From NCBI GenBank assembly GCA_015062085.1, contig SUVI01000140.1, forward strand, positions 1 to 10,483: a stretch of DNA of 10,483 bases. Direction: 5' to 3'. This DNA is from Planctomycetaceae bacterium (GTDB taxonomy: Bacteria > Planctomycetota > Planctomycetia > Pirellulales > Thermoguttaceae). A program made the translations under genes and the position numbers. Shown here in pieces: positions 1 through 6,651 of the stretch (position 1 is the first letter of the stretch; each line of letters opens with the position of its first letter). The notes under the pieces are model-generated. The model was not told the origin of the DNA. It did no database searches and saw nothing but the letters and a program-made list of their open reading frames with translations.

Positions 1-263
1 TCAAGGTCGTGAACAATCAGCGCGAAGATGCCGTCATGAACGTGAAGCTCAACGACGTGAAGGTCCTTTCCGCGAAAGCTCTGACCGTTACGCCGGATCT
101 GGCTGAGGGCGAAAATGCCGACGCGAAACTCCAGAAACGCAACACGCTTGCCGCCCCGAACGCCATCACGCCGAAGCCGCTGGCAGTCAAAGGTGCCGGA
201 AATCAGCTGAGCGTCCTCCTGCCGTCGCTTTCCGCTACGGTGATCGAGGTGAGCGTCGAGTAA
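1..263 (+). CDS. C-terminal end of a probable GH51 alpha-L-arabinofuranosidase (5' partial)
   Basis: The reading frame is open from the left edge (first full codon at base 3) to a TAA at 261-263, so only about the last 87 residues are present. No catalytic residues are visible. The tail has the look of the C-terminal beta-sandwich of GH51 arabinofuranosidases: a start like 'KVVNNQ', a segment about chain modification and an asparagine-leucine pair followed by a proline-rich stretch (NTLAAPNAITPKP), then an alternating hydrophobic end (LLPSLSATVIEVSV) as in the 'LP.hS.tVi.l' ending of that family. The enzyme would remove L-arabinosyl side chains from plant polysaccharides or oligosaccharides. 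The position 120 bases upstream of araD on the same strand fits this and suggests co-transcription. Whether it is secreted cannot be seen. Another glycoside hydrolase with a similar terminal beta-domain is possible. Confidence 0.62.
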   Translation, partial: KVVNNQREDAVMNVKLNDVKVLSAKALTVTPDLAEGENADAKLQKRNTLAAPNAITPKPLAVKGAGNQLSVLLPSLSATVIEVSVE

Positions 264-303
264 ATTCCATTTCATTTTACGGTTTCGGCAGTCCGTCCGG
301 ATG

Positions 304-340
304 GGAAAACGTTCTGTTTTCCGCCCGTTTTCCAAAACGG
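304..340 (+). promoter_or_regulatory. Overlapping inverted repeats in the araD leader
   Basis: The 120-base gap before araD contains three mutually exclusive pairings. GGAAAAC (304-310) can pair with GTTTTCC (316-322) over a 5-base loop. CCGTTTT (325-331) can pair with AAAACGG (334-340) over a 2-base loop. GGAAAACG (304-311) can also pair with CGTTTTCC (326-333). Such a set can act as an attenuator, as an RNA processing site between genes, or be a by-product of a short repeated word. There is no T-run directly after any stem, so a simple intrinsic terminator is unlikely. No promoter with good -35 and -10 boxes was seen in this gap. Confidence 0.35.
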
Positions 341-383
341 CATTGGGGAGGTCTGCCGGAACCCGTTTTTTCAGGAGAAACGC

Positions 384-1106
384 ATGAATATTCCGCAGCT
401 GAAAGAAGCGGTCTGTGCCGCCAATCTTGACCTTGTGCGTCATGGTTTGGTGACGCTCACCTGGGGAAATGTTGGAGAGTGGACCGACGACGGCGACGCA
501 CTGGTCATCAAGCCGAGCGGAGTTCCGTACGAAAAACTCACGCCGCGTGAAATGGTGGTCGTTGCCCCCGACGGTACGATTCTGGAAGGAGAGAATCAGT
601 CGTCCTCGGACACGCCGACGTATTTGGAGGTCTACGCATTTTTCCGACAGAAATTCCCTTTTCTTCGGGGAATGGTCCACACGCACAGTACGTCAGCGAC
701 GGCGTGGGCGCAGGCACGGCGGGAAATTCCGTGTCTTGGAACGACGCACGCGGACCACTTCTTCGGTTCCGTTCCGGTCACGCGGCCTCTGACGGAAGAG
801 GAAGTCCGTGAAGCGTATGAGCGCAACACCGGGAAGGTCATCGTGGAGCGATTTTCCGCACACGGACTGGACCCGGAGGCAATCCCCGGAGTTTTGGCGG
901 CCGGACACGCTCCGTTTACCTGGGGAAATTCCGCGTTGAAAGCCGTGCAGAACGCGGTCGCTCTGGAAGCGGTGGCGGAAATGGCACTCAAAACGTTCCA
1001 GATCGCGCAGTCGTTTCCCGCGCTGGAATCGTATGTTTTGGAAAAACACTATTCGAGAAAGCACGGCCCGAATGCGTATTATGGGCAGAAAGAGAACAGG
1101 GAGTAG
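384..1106 (+). CDS. araD: L-ribulose-5-phosphate 4-epimerase
   Basis: This cytoplasmic zinc enzyme of the class II aldolase family converts L-ribulose-5-phosphate to D-xylulose-5-phosphate, the last step of bacterial L-arabinose breakdown. The 240 residues compare with about 231 in E. coli AraD and the match runs end to end. Visible landmarks are the substrate-phosphate region TWGNVGEW (26-33) and KPSGVPY (43-49), SSSDTPT (73-79), and the metal-binding VHTHS with His99 and His101. THADHFFG (121-128) contains the expected catalytic aspartate Asp124, and GHAPFTWGN (174-182) the third metal histidine His175. The C-terminal HGPNAYYGQ (227-235) matches the conserved AYYGQ ending with its catalytic tyrosine. 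The paralogues UlaF and SgbE share this fold, but the partner kinase and isomerase here are arabinose types. The ATG at 384 is supported by AGGAG at 373-377. The stop lies 5 bases before araB, so the two are one transcript. Confidence 0.96.
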   Translation: MNIPQLKEAVCAANLDLVRHGLVTLTWGNVGEWTDDGDALVIKPSGVPYEKLTPREMVVVAPDGTILEGENQSSSDTPTYLEVYAFFRQKFPFLRGMVHTHSTSATAWAQARREIPCLGTTHADHFFGSVPVTRPLTEEEVREAYERNTGKVIVERFSAHGLDPEAIPGVLAAGHAPFTWGNSALKAVQNAVALEAVAEMALKTFQIAQSFPALESYVLEKHYSRKHGPNAYYGQKENRE

Positions 1107-1111
1107 AACCC

Positions 1112-2779
1112 ATGAATGAAAATCGTTTTTCCATCGGCGTTGACTATGGGACGAACAGTGTCCGCGCCGTCATTGCCCGGCTCGCGGACGGGGAGATCAT
1201 GAGTGAGTCGGTCTTTAACTATCCTTCCGGAACGGACGGGATCCTGCTGGACCCGCGCGATCCGAATCTTGCCCGGCAGAATCCCGCGGACTATCTTGAG
1301 GGGTTCCTTACCTCAGTCAGCGATGCCGTGAGGCAGGCGAAAGAGCGGTTTGCCGGCTTTTCCCCGGAAAATGTTGTTGGGATCGGAGTCGACACGACGG
1401 GAAGTACGCCGATCCCTGTCGATGCTGAGGGAACGCCGCTCGCGATGAAGCCGGAATTCAAGAACGATCTTGCCGCGCAGGCCTGGCTCTGGAAGGACCA
1501 TACGTCGGTCGCCGAGGCGCAGGAGATCACCGAGTGGGCGAAAACTCGGCCGGAGGGATTCCTTGCGAAATGCGGGGGAACGTATTCCAGCGAATGGTAT
1601 TGGGCCAAGATCCTTCACTGTGTCCGTACGTCGCCGAACGTGGCGGAAGCGACTGCGTCGTGGGTAGAGCTCGCGGATTTCGTGCCGGCGTGGCTGACTG
1701 GGAATCTGGATCCTGAAATGATGCCGCGCGGGATCTGTGCTGCCGGACACAAAGCGCTCTTCCATGAACAGTGGGGCGGTCTGCCGTCCGAAGAGGCTTT
1801 ACGTTCGCTCGACGAACGGCTCGTGCGTTTCCGTTACTCGACGAAGGCCGTGCCGGTCGATCATGCCGCCGGTACGCTGACTGCCGAAATCGCGGAGAAA
1901 ACGGGACTTCCTGCCGGGATCCCGGTCGCGGTCGGCGCGTTTGACTGCCATCTCGGAGCGATCGGGTCCGGAGTGAAGCCCGGAACACTCGTGAAGACCA
2001 TCGGCACGAGCACGTGCGACATCATGGTCTCGCCGCTTTCCCAGTCCATCGCGGACATTCCCGGCCTCTGCGGGATCGTTCCGGAGTCCGTTCTTCCTGG
2101 AATGTACGGTCTGGAAGCCGGTCAGTCGGCAGTTGGAGACATTTTCAACTGGTTCGTCAAACACGTCGTTTCCGGAGATGATTCCGCACACGCGGCACTG
2201 ACCGAAGAGGCGCAGAAACTTAAGCCCGGTGCGTCTGGACTTCTCGCGCTCGACTGGAATAATGGGAATCGGACCGTCCTGGTCGACCAGAATCTTACGG
2301 GATTGATTCTCGGACAGACGCTCCACACGACAGCGGCGGAGATCTACCGTGCTCTGATCGAAGCGACGGCGTTCGGTGCACTGACCATCATTAACCGGTT
2401 TGTGGAGTACGGCATCGACGTGCAGGAAGTCATCTGCTGCGGCGGTATCGCGGAGAAAAACGCGCTCGTGATGCAGATCTACGCAGATATTTTCGACCGT
2501 CCGGTCAAGATCAGCCGGTGTTCGCAGACGTGTGCGCTTGGTTCCGCGATTGCGGGAGCAGTCGTCGGCGGTGCGTTTGGAGACTTCGCGTCGGCAGTGG
2601 ACTGCATGACGGGCGTGAAGGAAAAGATCTACGTTCCGGATCCTGAATCGGCTTCCGTTTACCGTCGGCTTTACGCGCTTTACGTTCAGCTTCACGATGC
2701 ATTCGGAAAGACGGGCAAAAATCCGCCGCTCGAAAACGTGATGAAAGACCTGATCGCGATCCGGCAGGAATGCCGTTAA
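1112..2779 (+). CDS. araB: Ribulokinase
   Basis: An FGGY-family sugar kinase that phosphorylates L-ribulose with ATP to L-ribulose-5-phosphate in the cytoplasm. The 555 residues are close to E. coli AraB (566). Landmarks in order: the N-terminal phosphate loop DYGTNSVRA (11-19), GVDTTGSTP (92-100), the sugar-contact region LWKDHTS (126-132), GAFDCHLGAIGSG (275-287) with Asp278 in the position of the FGGY catalytic base, KTIGTSTCDIM (295-305), GLEAGQSAVGD (333-343), and the C-terminal ATP-binding CCGGIAEKN (442-450). The GTSTCDI and DCH motifs are typical of ribulokinase rather than xylulokinase or glycerol kinase. AGGGAG (1098-1103), inside the last codons of araD, serves as the ribosome site for the ATG at 1112, so translation of the two genes is probably coupled. 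A hairpin follows 28 bases after the stop. Confidence 0.97.
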   Translation: MNENRFSIGVDYGTNSVRAVIARLADGEIMSESVFNYPSGTDGILLDPRDPNLARQNPADYLEGFLTSVSDAVRQAKERFAGFSPENVVGIGVDTTGSTPIPVDAEGTPLAMKPEFKNDLAAQAWLWKDHTSVAEAQEITEWAKTRPEGFLAKCGGTYSSEWYWAKILHCVRTSPNVAEATASWVELADFVPAWLTGNLDPEMMPRGICAAGHKALFHEQWGGLPSEEALRSLDERLVRFRYSTKAVPVDHAAGTLTAEIAEKTGLPAGIPVAVGAFDCHLGAIGSGVKPGTLVKTIGTSTCDIMVSPLSQSIADIPGLCGIVPESVLPGMYGLEAGQSAVGDIFNWFVKHVVSGDDSAHAALTEEAQKLKPGASGLLALDWNNGNRTVLVDQNLTGLILGQTLHTTAAEIYRALIEATAFGALTIINRFVEYGIDVQEVICCGGIAEKNALVMQIYADIFDRPVKISRCSQTCALGSAIAGAVVGGAFGDFASAVDCMTGVKEKIYVPDPESASVYRRLYALYVQLHDAFGKTGKNPPLENVMKDLIAIRQECR

Positions 2780-2806
2780 AATCTGGGAAGCTCGACAAAA
2801 ATTCCA

Positions 2807-2837
2807 AAGACCTGAGAAATCTCAGGTCTTAAATTTT
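2807..2837 (+). terminator. Intrinsic terminator after araB
   Basis: AAGACCTGAG (2807-2816) and CTCAGGTCTT (2821-2830) form a perfect 10-bp stem over an AAAT loop, followed by AAATTTT. The hairpin begins 28 bases after the araB stop. The stem is strong, but the T-run is short and delayed by three A residues, so read-through is possible. Because the stem is symmetrical it could also fold in transcripts coming from araA on the other strand. Confidence 0.72.
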
Positions 2838-2933
2838 GGCTCATCCGAGAAGTGCGGTTGCCGGATGGAACAAAAGTTAAGAATTTCGTGTCGATAATTT
2901 GCTTTTTTCAGGAAAGAGGATTTCTCTTTGTTC

Positions 2934-2961
2934 AAAAAAAGCCCCCCGGAGTACGGGAGGC
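2934..2961 (-). terminator. Intrinsic terminator after araA
   Basis: Read on the minus strand, GCCTCCCG (2961-2954) pairs with CGGGGGGC (2948-2941) over a 5-base loop, with one G-U pair in an 8-bp GC-rich stem. It is followed immediately by seven T residues (2940-2934). This is a textbook rho-independent terminator, 51 bases beyond the araA stop. A smaller inverted repeat, TCAGGC/GCCTGA (2980-2993), lies between it and the gene. Confidence 0.85.
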
Positions 2962-3012
2962 CGTGAAATTATTGGAAGTTCAGGCAGGCCTGAGTTTACC
3001 GGGTGAATGAAC

Positions 3013-4512
3013 CTAAAAATTTCTTCCGAAACCGTAAAAGATCTCGTTCAGACGGAGCGTTTCCTTGAAACGGGAGAGCGTCGTCGTTTCGTCGATGACG
3101 AGAAGCTCCATTTCTGCCATTTCCGCGTAGTCTTCCAGCTGGTCGAGCGTCAGATCGAACGTAAACGCACTATGGTGCGTGCCTCCTGCGAGCATCCACG
3201 CCGCCGCGCCAACGGCCAGGTCCGGTTCCGGTTTCCAGAACGCACGGGCAACGGGGAGTTTCGGAAGGTCGGCTTCCGGCTGAAGACAGTCAACTTTGGC
3301 CGCGATCATGCGGAAACGGTTTCCGAGATCCACGACCGTTGCGGCGATCCCCTTCCCGGAGTGTGCCGTGAAGACGAGCCGAGCCGGTGGATTCTTGCCT
3401 CCAATGCCGAGCGGATGGACTTCAAGACGCGGTTTTTCCCCGGAGATGGCGGGAGAAACTTCCAGCATGTGCGCCTGAAGGATCGCGCCGCCGCCGCGGA
3501 AATGCAGGACGTAGTCTTCCATGAAGGAGGAACCGCCCTTGAGTCCCGCTCCCATGACCGAGAAAAGACGGGTCAGCGCGGCCGTTTTCCAGTCGCCTTC
3601 TGCGCCGAATCCGATCCCCTCCGCCATCAGACGCTGAGACGCAAGCCCCGGAAGCTGATCCAGACCGTGAAGCGCGTCGAAATTGGTCGTGAAGGCATTT
3701 GCGTTCTTTTCCTTGAGCATCATGCGCAGCGCAAGCTCTTCGCGAGCCGCCTCACGCACCTGACGCCAGGCGTTTTCGTCGTTTCGAAGCTCTCCGGAGA
3801 CCTCGTAGAGCGTTTCATATTCGTCGAGCAGCGCGGCGATCTGCGCGTCGGAAACCGAATCCTGCATTTCCGCAAGGTCGCCGATCGGGCAGTAGTCCAC
3901 ATGGTAGCCGAGGCGGATCTCCGCTTCCACTTTGTCGCCGTCGGTCACGGCCACATTGTTCATGTTGTCGCCGAAACGCACGATGCGCAGTGTCTGCTGG
4001 TCTTTCCACCCTGCACAGACACGCATCCAGTCGGAGATCTGCGAGCGGACGGTCTCATCCTCCCAGAATCCGACGACGATTCGGCGATTTTTTCGCAGGC
4101 GGGAGACGATGTGTGCAAATTCACGGTCGCCATGGGCACTCTGATTCAGGTTCATGTAGTCCATGTCGATGGAGTCCCACGGGATCTCGCGCTGGAACTG
4201 CGTGTGGAGATGGAGCAGGGGCTTGCGGAAAGCCTGAAGCCCGCGGATCCACATTTTCGCAGGCGAAAACGTATGCATCCACGTGATGATGCCGGCACAT
4301 TCGTCGGAGTTTTCCGCCTCACGGAAGAGCCGGGTGACTTCCTCCGCGGAATTGACAGTCCCGCGGTAAACGATCTCCAAAGGAAGCCCGCCCTGGTTCA
4401 GACCGGCGATCATCGTTTCGGAATGTTCGTTGACTTGACGTACGGTCTCGCCTCCGTAAAGAAGCTGTGCGCCGGTCACGAACCAAATCTTGCTTTTTGA
4501 GTAAATTTCCAT
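3013..4512 (-). CDS. araA: L-arabinose isomerase
   Basis: This cytoplasmic Mn2+-dependent enzyme converts L-arabinose to L-ribulose, the first step of the pathway. The 499 residues match E. coli AraA (500) along the whole chain. The N-terminus IWFVTGAQLLYGGET (9-23) is the family hallmark, with TWMHTFSPAKMW at 77-88 and LLHLHTQFQREIPW at 99-112. The residues equivalent to the four metal-binding positions of E. coli AraA (Glu306, Glu333, His350, His450) are present: Glu305 in GFGAEGDWK, Glu332 in SSFMEDY, His348 in QAHMLEV and the His446-His447 pair in GGTHHSAF. The ATG at 4512 is the only sensible start, but its leader has no well-spaced Shine-Dalgarno site: a CAGG lies almost against the start codon. 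It runs towards araDB and is downstream of the symporter on the same strand, so it is probably co-transcribed with it across a 126-base gap. Confidence 0.97.
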   Translation of the reverse strand: MEIYSKSKIWFVTGAQLLYGGETVRQVNEHSETMIAGLNQGGLPLEIVYRGTVNSAEEVTRLFREAENSDECAGIITWMHTFSPAKMWIRGLQAFRKPLLHLHTQFQREIPWDSIDMDYMNLNQSAHGDREFAHIVSRLRKNRRIVVGFWEDETVRSQISDWMRVCAGWKDQQTLRIVRFGDNMNNVAVTDGDKVEAEIRLGYHVDYCPIGDLAEMQDSVSDAQIAALLDEYETLYEVSGELRNDENAWRQVREAAREELALRMMLKEKNANAFTTNFDALHGLDQLPGLASQRLMAEGIGFGAEGDWKTAALTRLFSVMGAGLKGGSSFMEDYVLHFRGGGAILQAHMLEVSPAISGEKPRLEVHPLGIGGKNPPARLVFTAHSGKGIAATVVDLGNRFRMIAAKVDCLQPEADLPKLPVARAFWKPEPDLAVGAAAWMLAGGTHHSAFTFDLTLDQLEDYAEMAEMELLVIDETTTLSRFKETLRLNEIFYGFGRNF

Positions 4513-4551
4513 ACCTGATCGATTTTCAATGAAAGGGTAGATGGGAATGGC

Positions 4552-4586
4552 TCTCCCGGCCGACTCGAATTCAGCCTGCCGGGAGA
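4552..4586 (-). promoter_or_regulatory. Stem-loop between symporter gene and araA
   Basis: TCTCCCGGC (4552-4560) and GCCGGGAGA (4578-4586) are a perfect 9-bp inverted repeat with a 17-base loop. No T-run follows in either direction, so this is not a standard intrinsic terminator. A second small stem, ACGGT/ACCGT (4602-4614), lies nearer the symporter stop. In a symporter-araA transcript these structures could protect 3' or 5' ends after cleavage or act as a protein-binding site. The repeat could equally be a DNA operator for araA. No convincing promoter boxes were found in this gap. Confidence 0.5.
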
Positions 4587-4638
4587 CGTTCGTTTCATCA
4601 TACGGTGAGACCGTTTGCGGATCTCAGCCCGTAAAGAA

Positions 4639-6492
4639 TCAGCCTGTGAAGTAAAGGTACGCTGCCGTGATCGCGAGCAGGATCAGGACAGAGACGAGGA
4701 CGTCGACCCAACTCCAGCTCGAACGGGATACTTCGCGTTCCTCAGTGCTCGTGGTGCCGAATGTGAGTCCCTGGATCTTCGCGTAATCCGGCGCAGCTGT
4801 CGCATAACTGACTGCGATCATGGCGGTGACGCAGATGATCATGATGAGCACGCTGTAGTACTGGAAGTAAATGGTATTCAGGATCCAGAGGAAGGAGCCT
4901 TCCGTAAATTCCACACCGAGGGTCGCGGCCGTGTCGATCGAAAGACGCAGGACGGCGAGCGCGAAACCGATAGTCAGCGCTGCCATTGCTCCTTTCGCGT
5001 TCATGCGTTTCCAGAAAACTCCGAGCAGGAAGACCGTCAGGATCGGCGGCGAGAAGTAGCCCTGGACGCTTTGCAGATACTCGTAGAGGCCGTTTTTCCC
5101 CTGAATGATCGGGATCCAGAGCAGACCGATGATGATCATCGCGAACGTCGCGGCGCGTCCGACCCAAACGAGCTGCTGTTCAGAGACGTTTTGACGGAAT
5201 TTCTGGTAGAAGTCCATCGTGAAGAGCGTCGCGCACGCATTAAAAACGCCGGCCAGCGAACTCATCAGCGCGGAAAGGAGTCCCGCCACGACGATCCCGC
5301 GGATACCAGAGGGAAGGACTTCGCAGACCATCAGGGCAAATGCGCCCTGGGATTCGCTGGCGATCGCTTTCTTTACGCCGTTTTCTTCCGTAATGAGCGA
5401 CTGGAGACCGTCCGCGCCATGGTACGCCAGCGCAAAGCAGATCATGCCGGGGATGATGAAGATGAAAACAGGCAGGAGCTTCAGACACGCGGCGAAAATG
5501 CTTCCACGGCGTGCGTCCGTTTCGCTTTTGGCGCTCAGGGCGCGCTGGACGATGTACTGGTCGGTGCACCAGTACCAGAGTCCAATGATCGGTGCGCAGA
5601 AGAGCATCCCGATCCACGGGTAGTGCGAGGTCTGCGATTTGTCCTTGAAATACCATGCCTGACGGGTGATCTTTCCTTCGTCGTTCTTTTCGATGACGGG
5701 AGCCCAGGAGGCTTCGACACCTTCCGGAAGCATGGGACGCCAGAGATTCAGCATGTCGCGTCCTTCTTCCTCATTGGAACAGACGGCCCGCAAATTTTCC
5801 CAGCCTTTCGCGAGGGAACCGTCGCCGCCGTCGATTTTGCCGAGTGCGGAAAGTCCGTAGATCGTGACCAGAGCCGAACCGAAAATCAGGATCCCGGTCT
5901 GAAGCGTCTCGGTATACGCGACCGCTCGCATTCCGCCGAGCATCGTGTAGAGGCCCGTGAGAATAATGACGAGGATCGACCCGATCCAGAAACTGTCCAT
6001 TCCCATGAAATTCAGTTCCGGGAGCAGCACTTTGAAGACGACGCCGCCGGCGAAGATCCCGACCGCGACTTTCGTGACGACATACGCAGCCAGCGAGATG
6101 AGCGAGAGGACCCAGCGGGCGTTTGGCGAAAAACGCTGTTCGAGGAATTCGGGCATCGTGAAGACTTTGCTCCGTACGTAGAATGGCATAAAGACCCACG
6201 CAAGAATGAGCAGACACCAGGCGTGAAGCTCAAAGTGCGCCATCATGACGCCGTCGGTGCATCCGCTTCCCGCAAGTCCCACGAGATGTTCCGAACCGAT
6301 GTTCGATGCGAAGATCGACGACCCGACGATGAACCATCCGAGAGAATTACCGGCAAGGAAGTAATCTTTCGCGGTATTTTTCGATTTGTTGATGACCCAC
6401 CACGCAAGACCGAAGAGGAGCAGGAAATATCCTGCCACCACGCAGCAGTCAAGTGAAGTCAGGCCGGAAGACAGAGCGATCGGGAAGTGCAT
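4639..6492 (-). CDS. SGLT-like sodium/sugar symporter (SSS family), probable L-arabinose importer
   Basis: An inner-membrane solute:sodium symporter expected to import a sugar with Na+; its place beside araA and the regulator makes L-arabinose the likely substrate. It has about 14 hydrophobic segments in a LeuT-fold pattern, from 14-33 to the extreme C-terminus. The match to animal SGLT1 is close. ASNIGSEHLVGLAGSG (62-77) holds equivalents of SGLT1 Asn78 and His83. Glu88 corresponds to Glu102, and GGMRAVAYTETLQ (186-198) is the family signature. WYWCTDQYIVQR (306-317), Lys338 (SGLT1 Lys321), MSSLAGVFNACATLFTMD (410-427, with the Na2-site serines 411 and 412) and Gln474 (SGLT1 Gln457) also match. 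A hydrophilic loop of about 70 residues sits near 222-292. I prefer the ATG at 6492 (617 aa): GGAG lies 6 bases before it. An ATG at 6504 would add four residues but has no ribosome site. Confidence 0.93.
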   Translation of the reverse strand: MHFPIALSSGLTSLDCCVVAGYFLLLFGLAWWVINKSKNTAKDYFLAGNSLGWFIVGSSIFASNIGSEHLVGLAGSGCTDGVMMAHFELHAWCLLILAWVFMPFYVRSKVFTMPEFLEQRFSPNARWVLSLISLAAYVVTKVAVGIFAGGVVFKVLLPELNFMGMDSFWIGSILVIILTGLYTMLGGMRAVAYTETLQTGILIFGSALVTIYGLSALGKIDGGDGSLAKGWENLRAVCSNEEEGRDMLNLWRPMLPEGVEASWAPVIEKNDEGKITRQAWYFKDKSQTSHYPWIGMLFCAPIIGLWYWCTDQYIVQRALSAKSETDARRGSIFAACLKLLPVFIFIIPGMICFALAYHGADGLQSLITEENGVKKAIASESQGAFALMVCEVLPSGIRGIVVAGLLSALMSSLAGVFNACATLFTMDFYQKFRQNVSEQQLVWVGRAATFAMIIIGLLWIPIIQGKNGLYEYLQSVQGYFSPPILTVFLLGVFWKRMNAKGAMAALTIGFALAVLRLSIDTAATLGVEFTEGSFLWILNTIYFQYYSVLIMIICVTAMIAVSYATAAPDYAKIQGLTFGTTSTEEREVSRSSWSWVDVLVSVLILLAITAAYLYFTG

Positions 6493-6651
6493 GATTTTCT
6501 CCATTTCGATTTTCTGGCAGTGTCCTGAGTTTCAGTACTGAAAAATGTTTTGATTTTTTGTCAAGAGGTCTGGATCTGTGGGATCCGAAGGACCTCGGGG
6601 AATTTTTGGGGAGGGAGGAAGGCTTGAACTTCTTGAAGGCCCCTGCGGACA
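6493..6651 (-). promoter_or_regulatory. Symporter upstream region with candidate promoter and palindrome
   Basis: This 159-base gap separates the regulator stop from the symporter start. On the minus strand a perfect TTGACA lies at 6564-6559, followed by an A/T-rich spacer. Where a -10 box is expected there is instead a perfect 14-bp palindrome, TTTCAGTACTGAAA (6530-6543), and no good TATAAT. A strong -35 with a palindrome over a poor -10 suggests a regulated promoter with a bound repressor or activator, but the promoter call is tentative. No strong terminator for the regulator gene was found in the gap, so some read-through from it is likely. Confidence 0.45.

Noticed and set aside
1799..2695. 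A 298-codon open frame on the minus strand opposite araB
   Set aside because: It is arginine-rich with no motif, while the opposite strand encodes full-length ribulokinase.
3007..4500. A 497-codon open frame on the plus strand opposite araA
   Set aside because: It mirrors araA in a complementary frame. The product is rich in Arg, His, Asp and Glu with no recognisable motif, while the minus strand carries complete AraA motifs. Codon bias in a GC-rich gene explains the lack of stops.
4615..6456. A 613-codon open frame on the plus strand opposite the symporter gene
   Set aside because: The translation is highly charged and low in hydrophobics, as expected when a membrane-protein gene is read backwards, and there is no domain signal. 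Its length is striking but it is a shadow.
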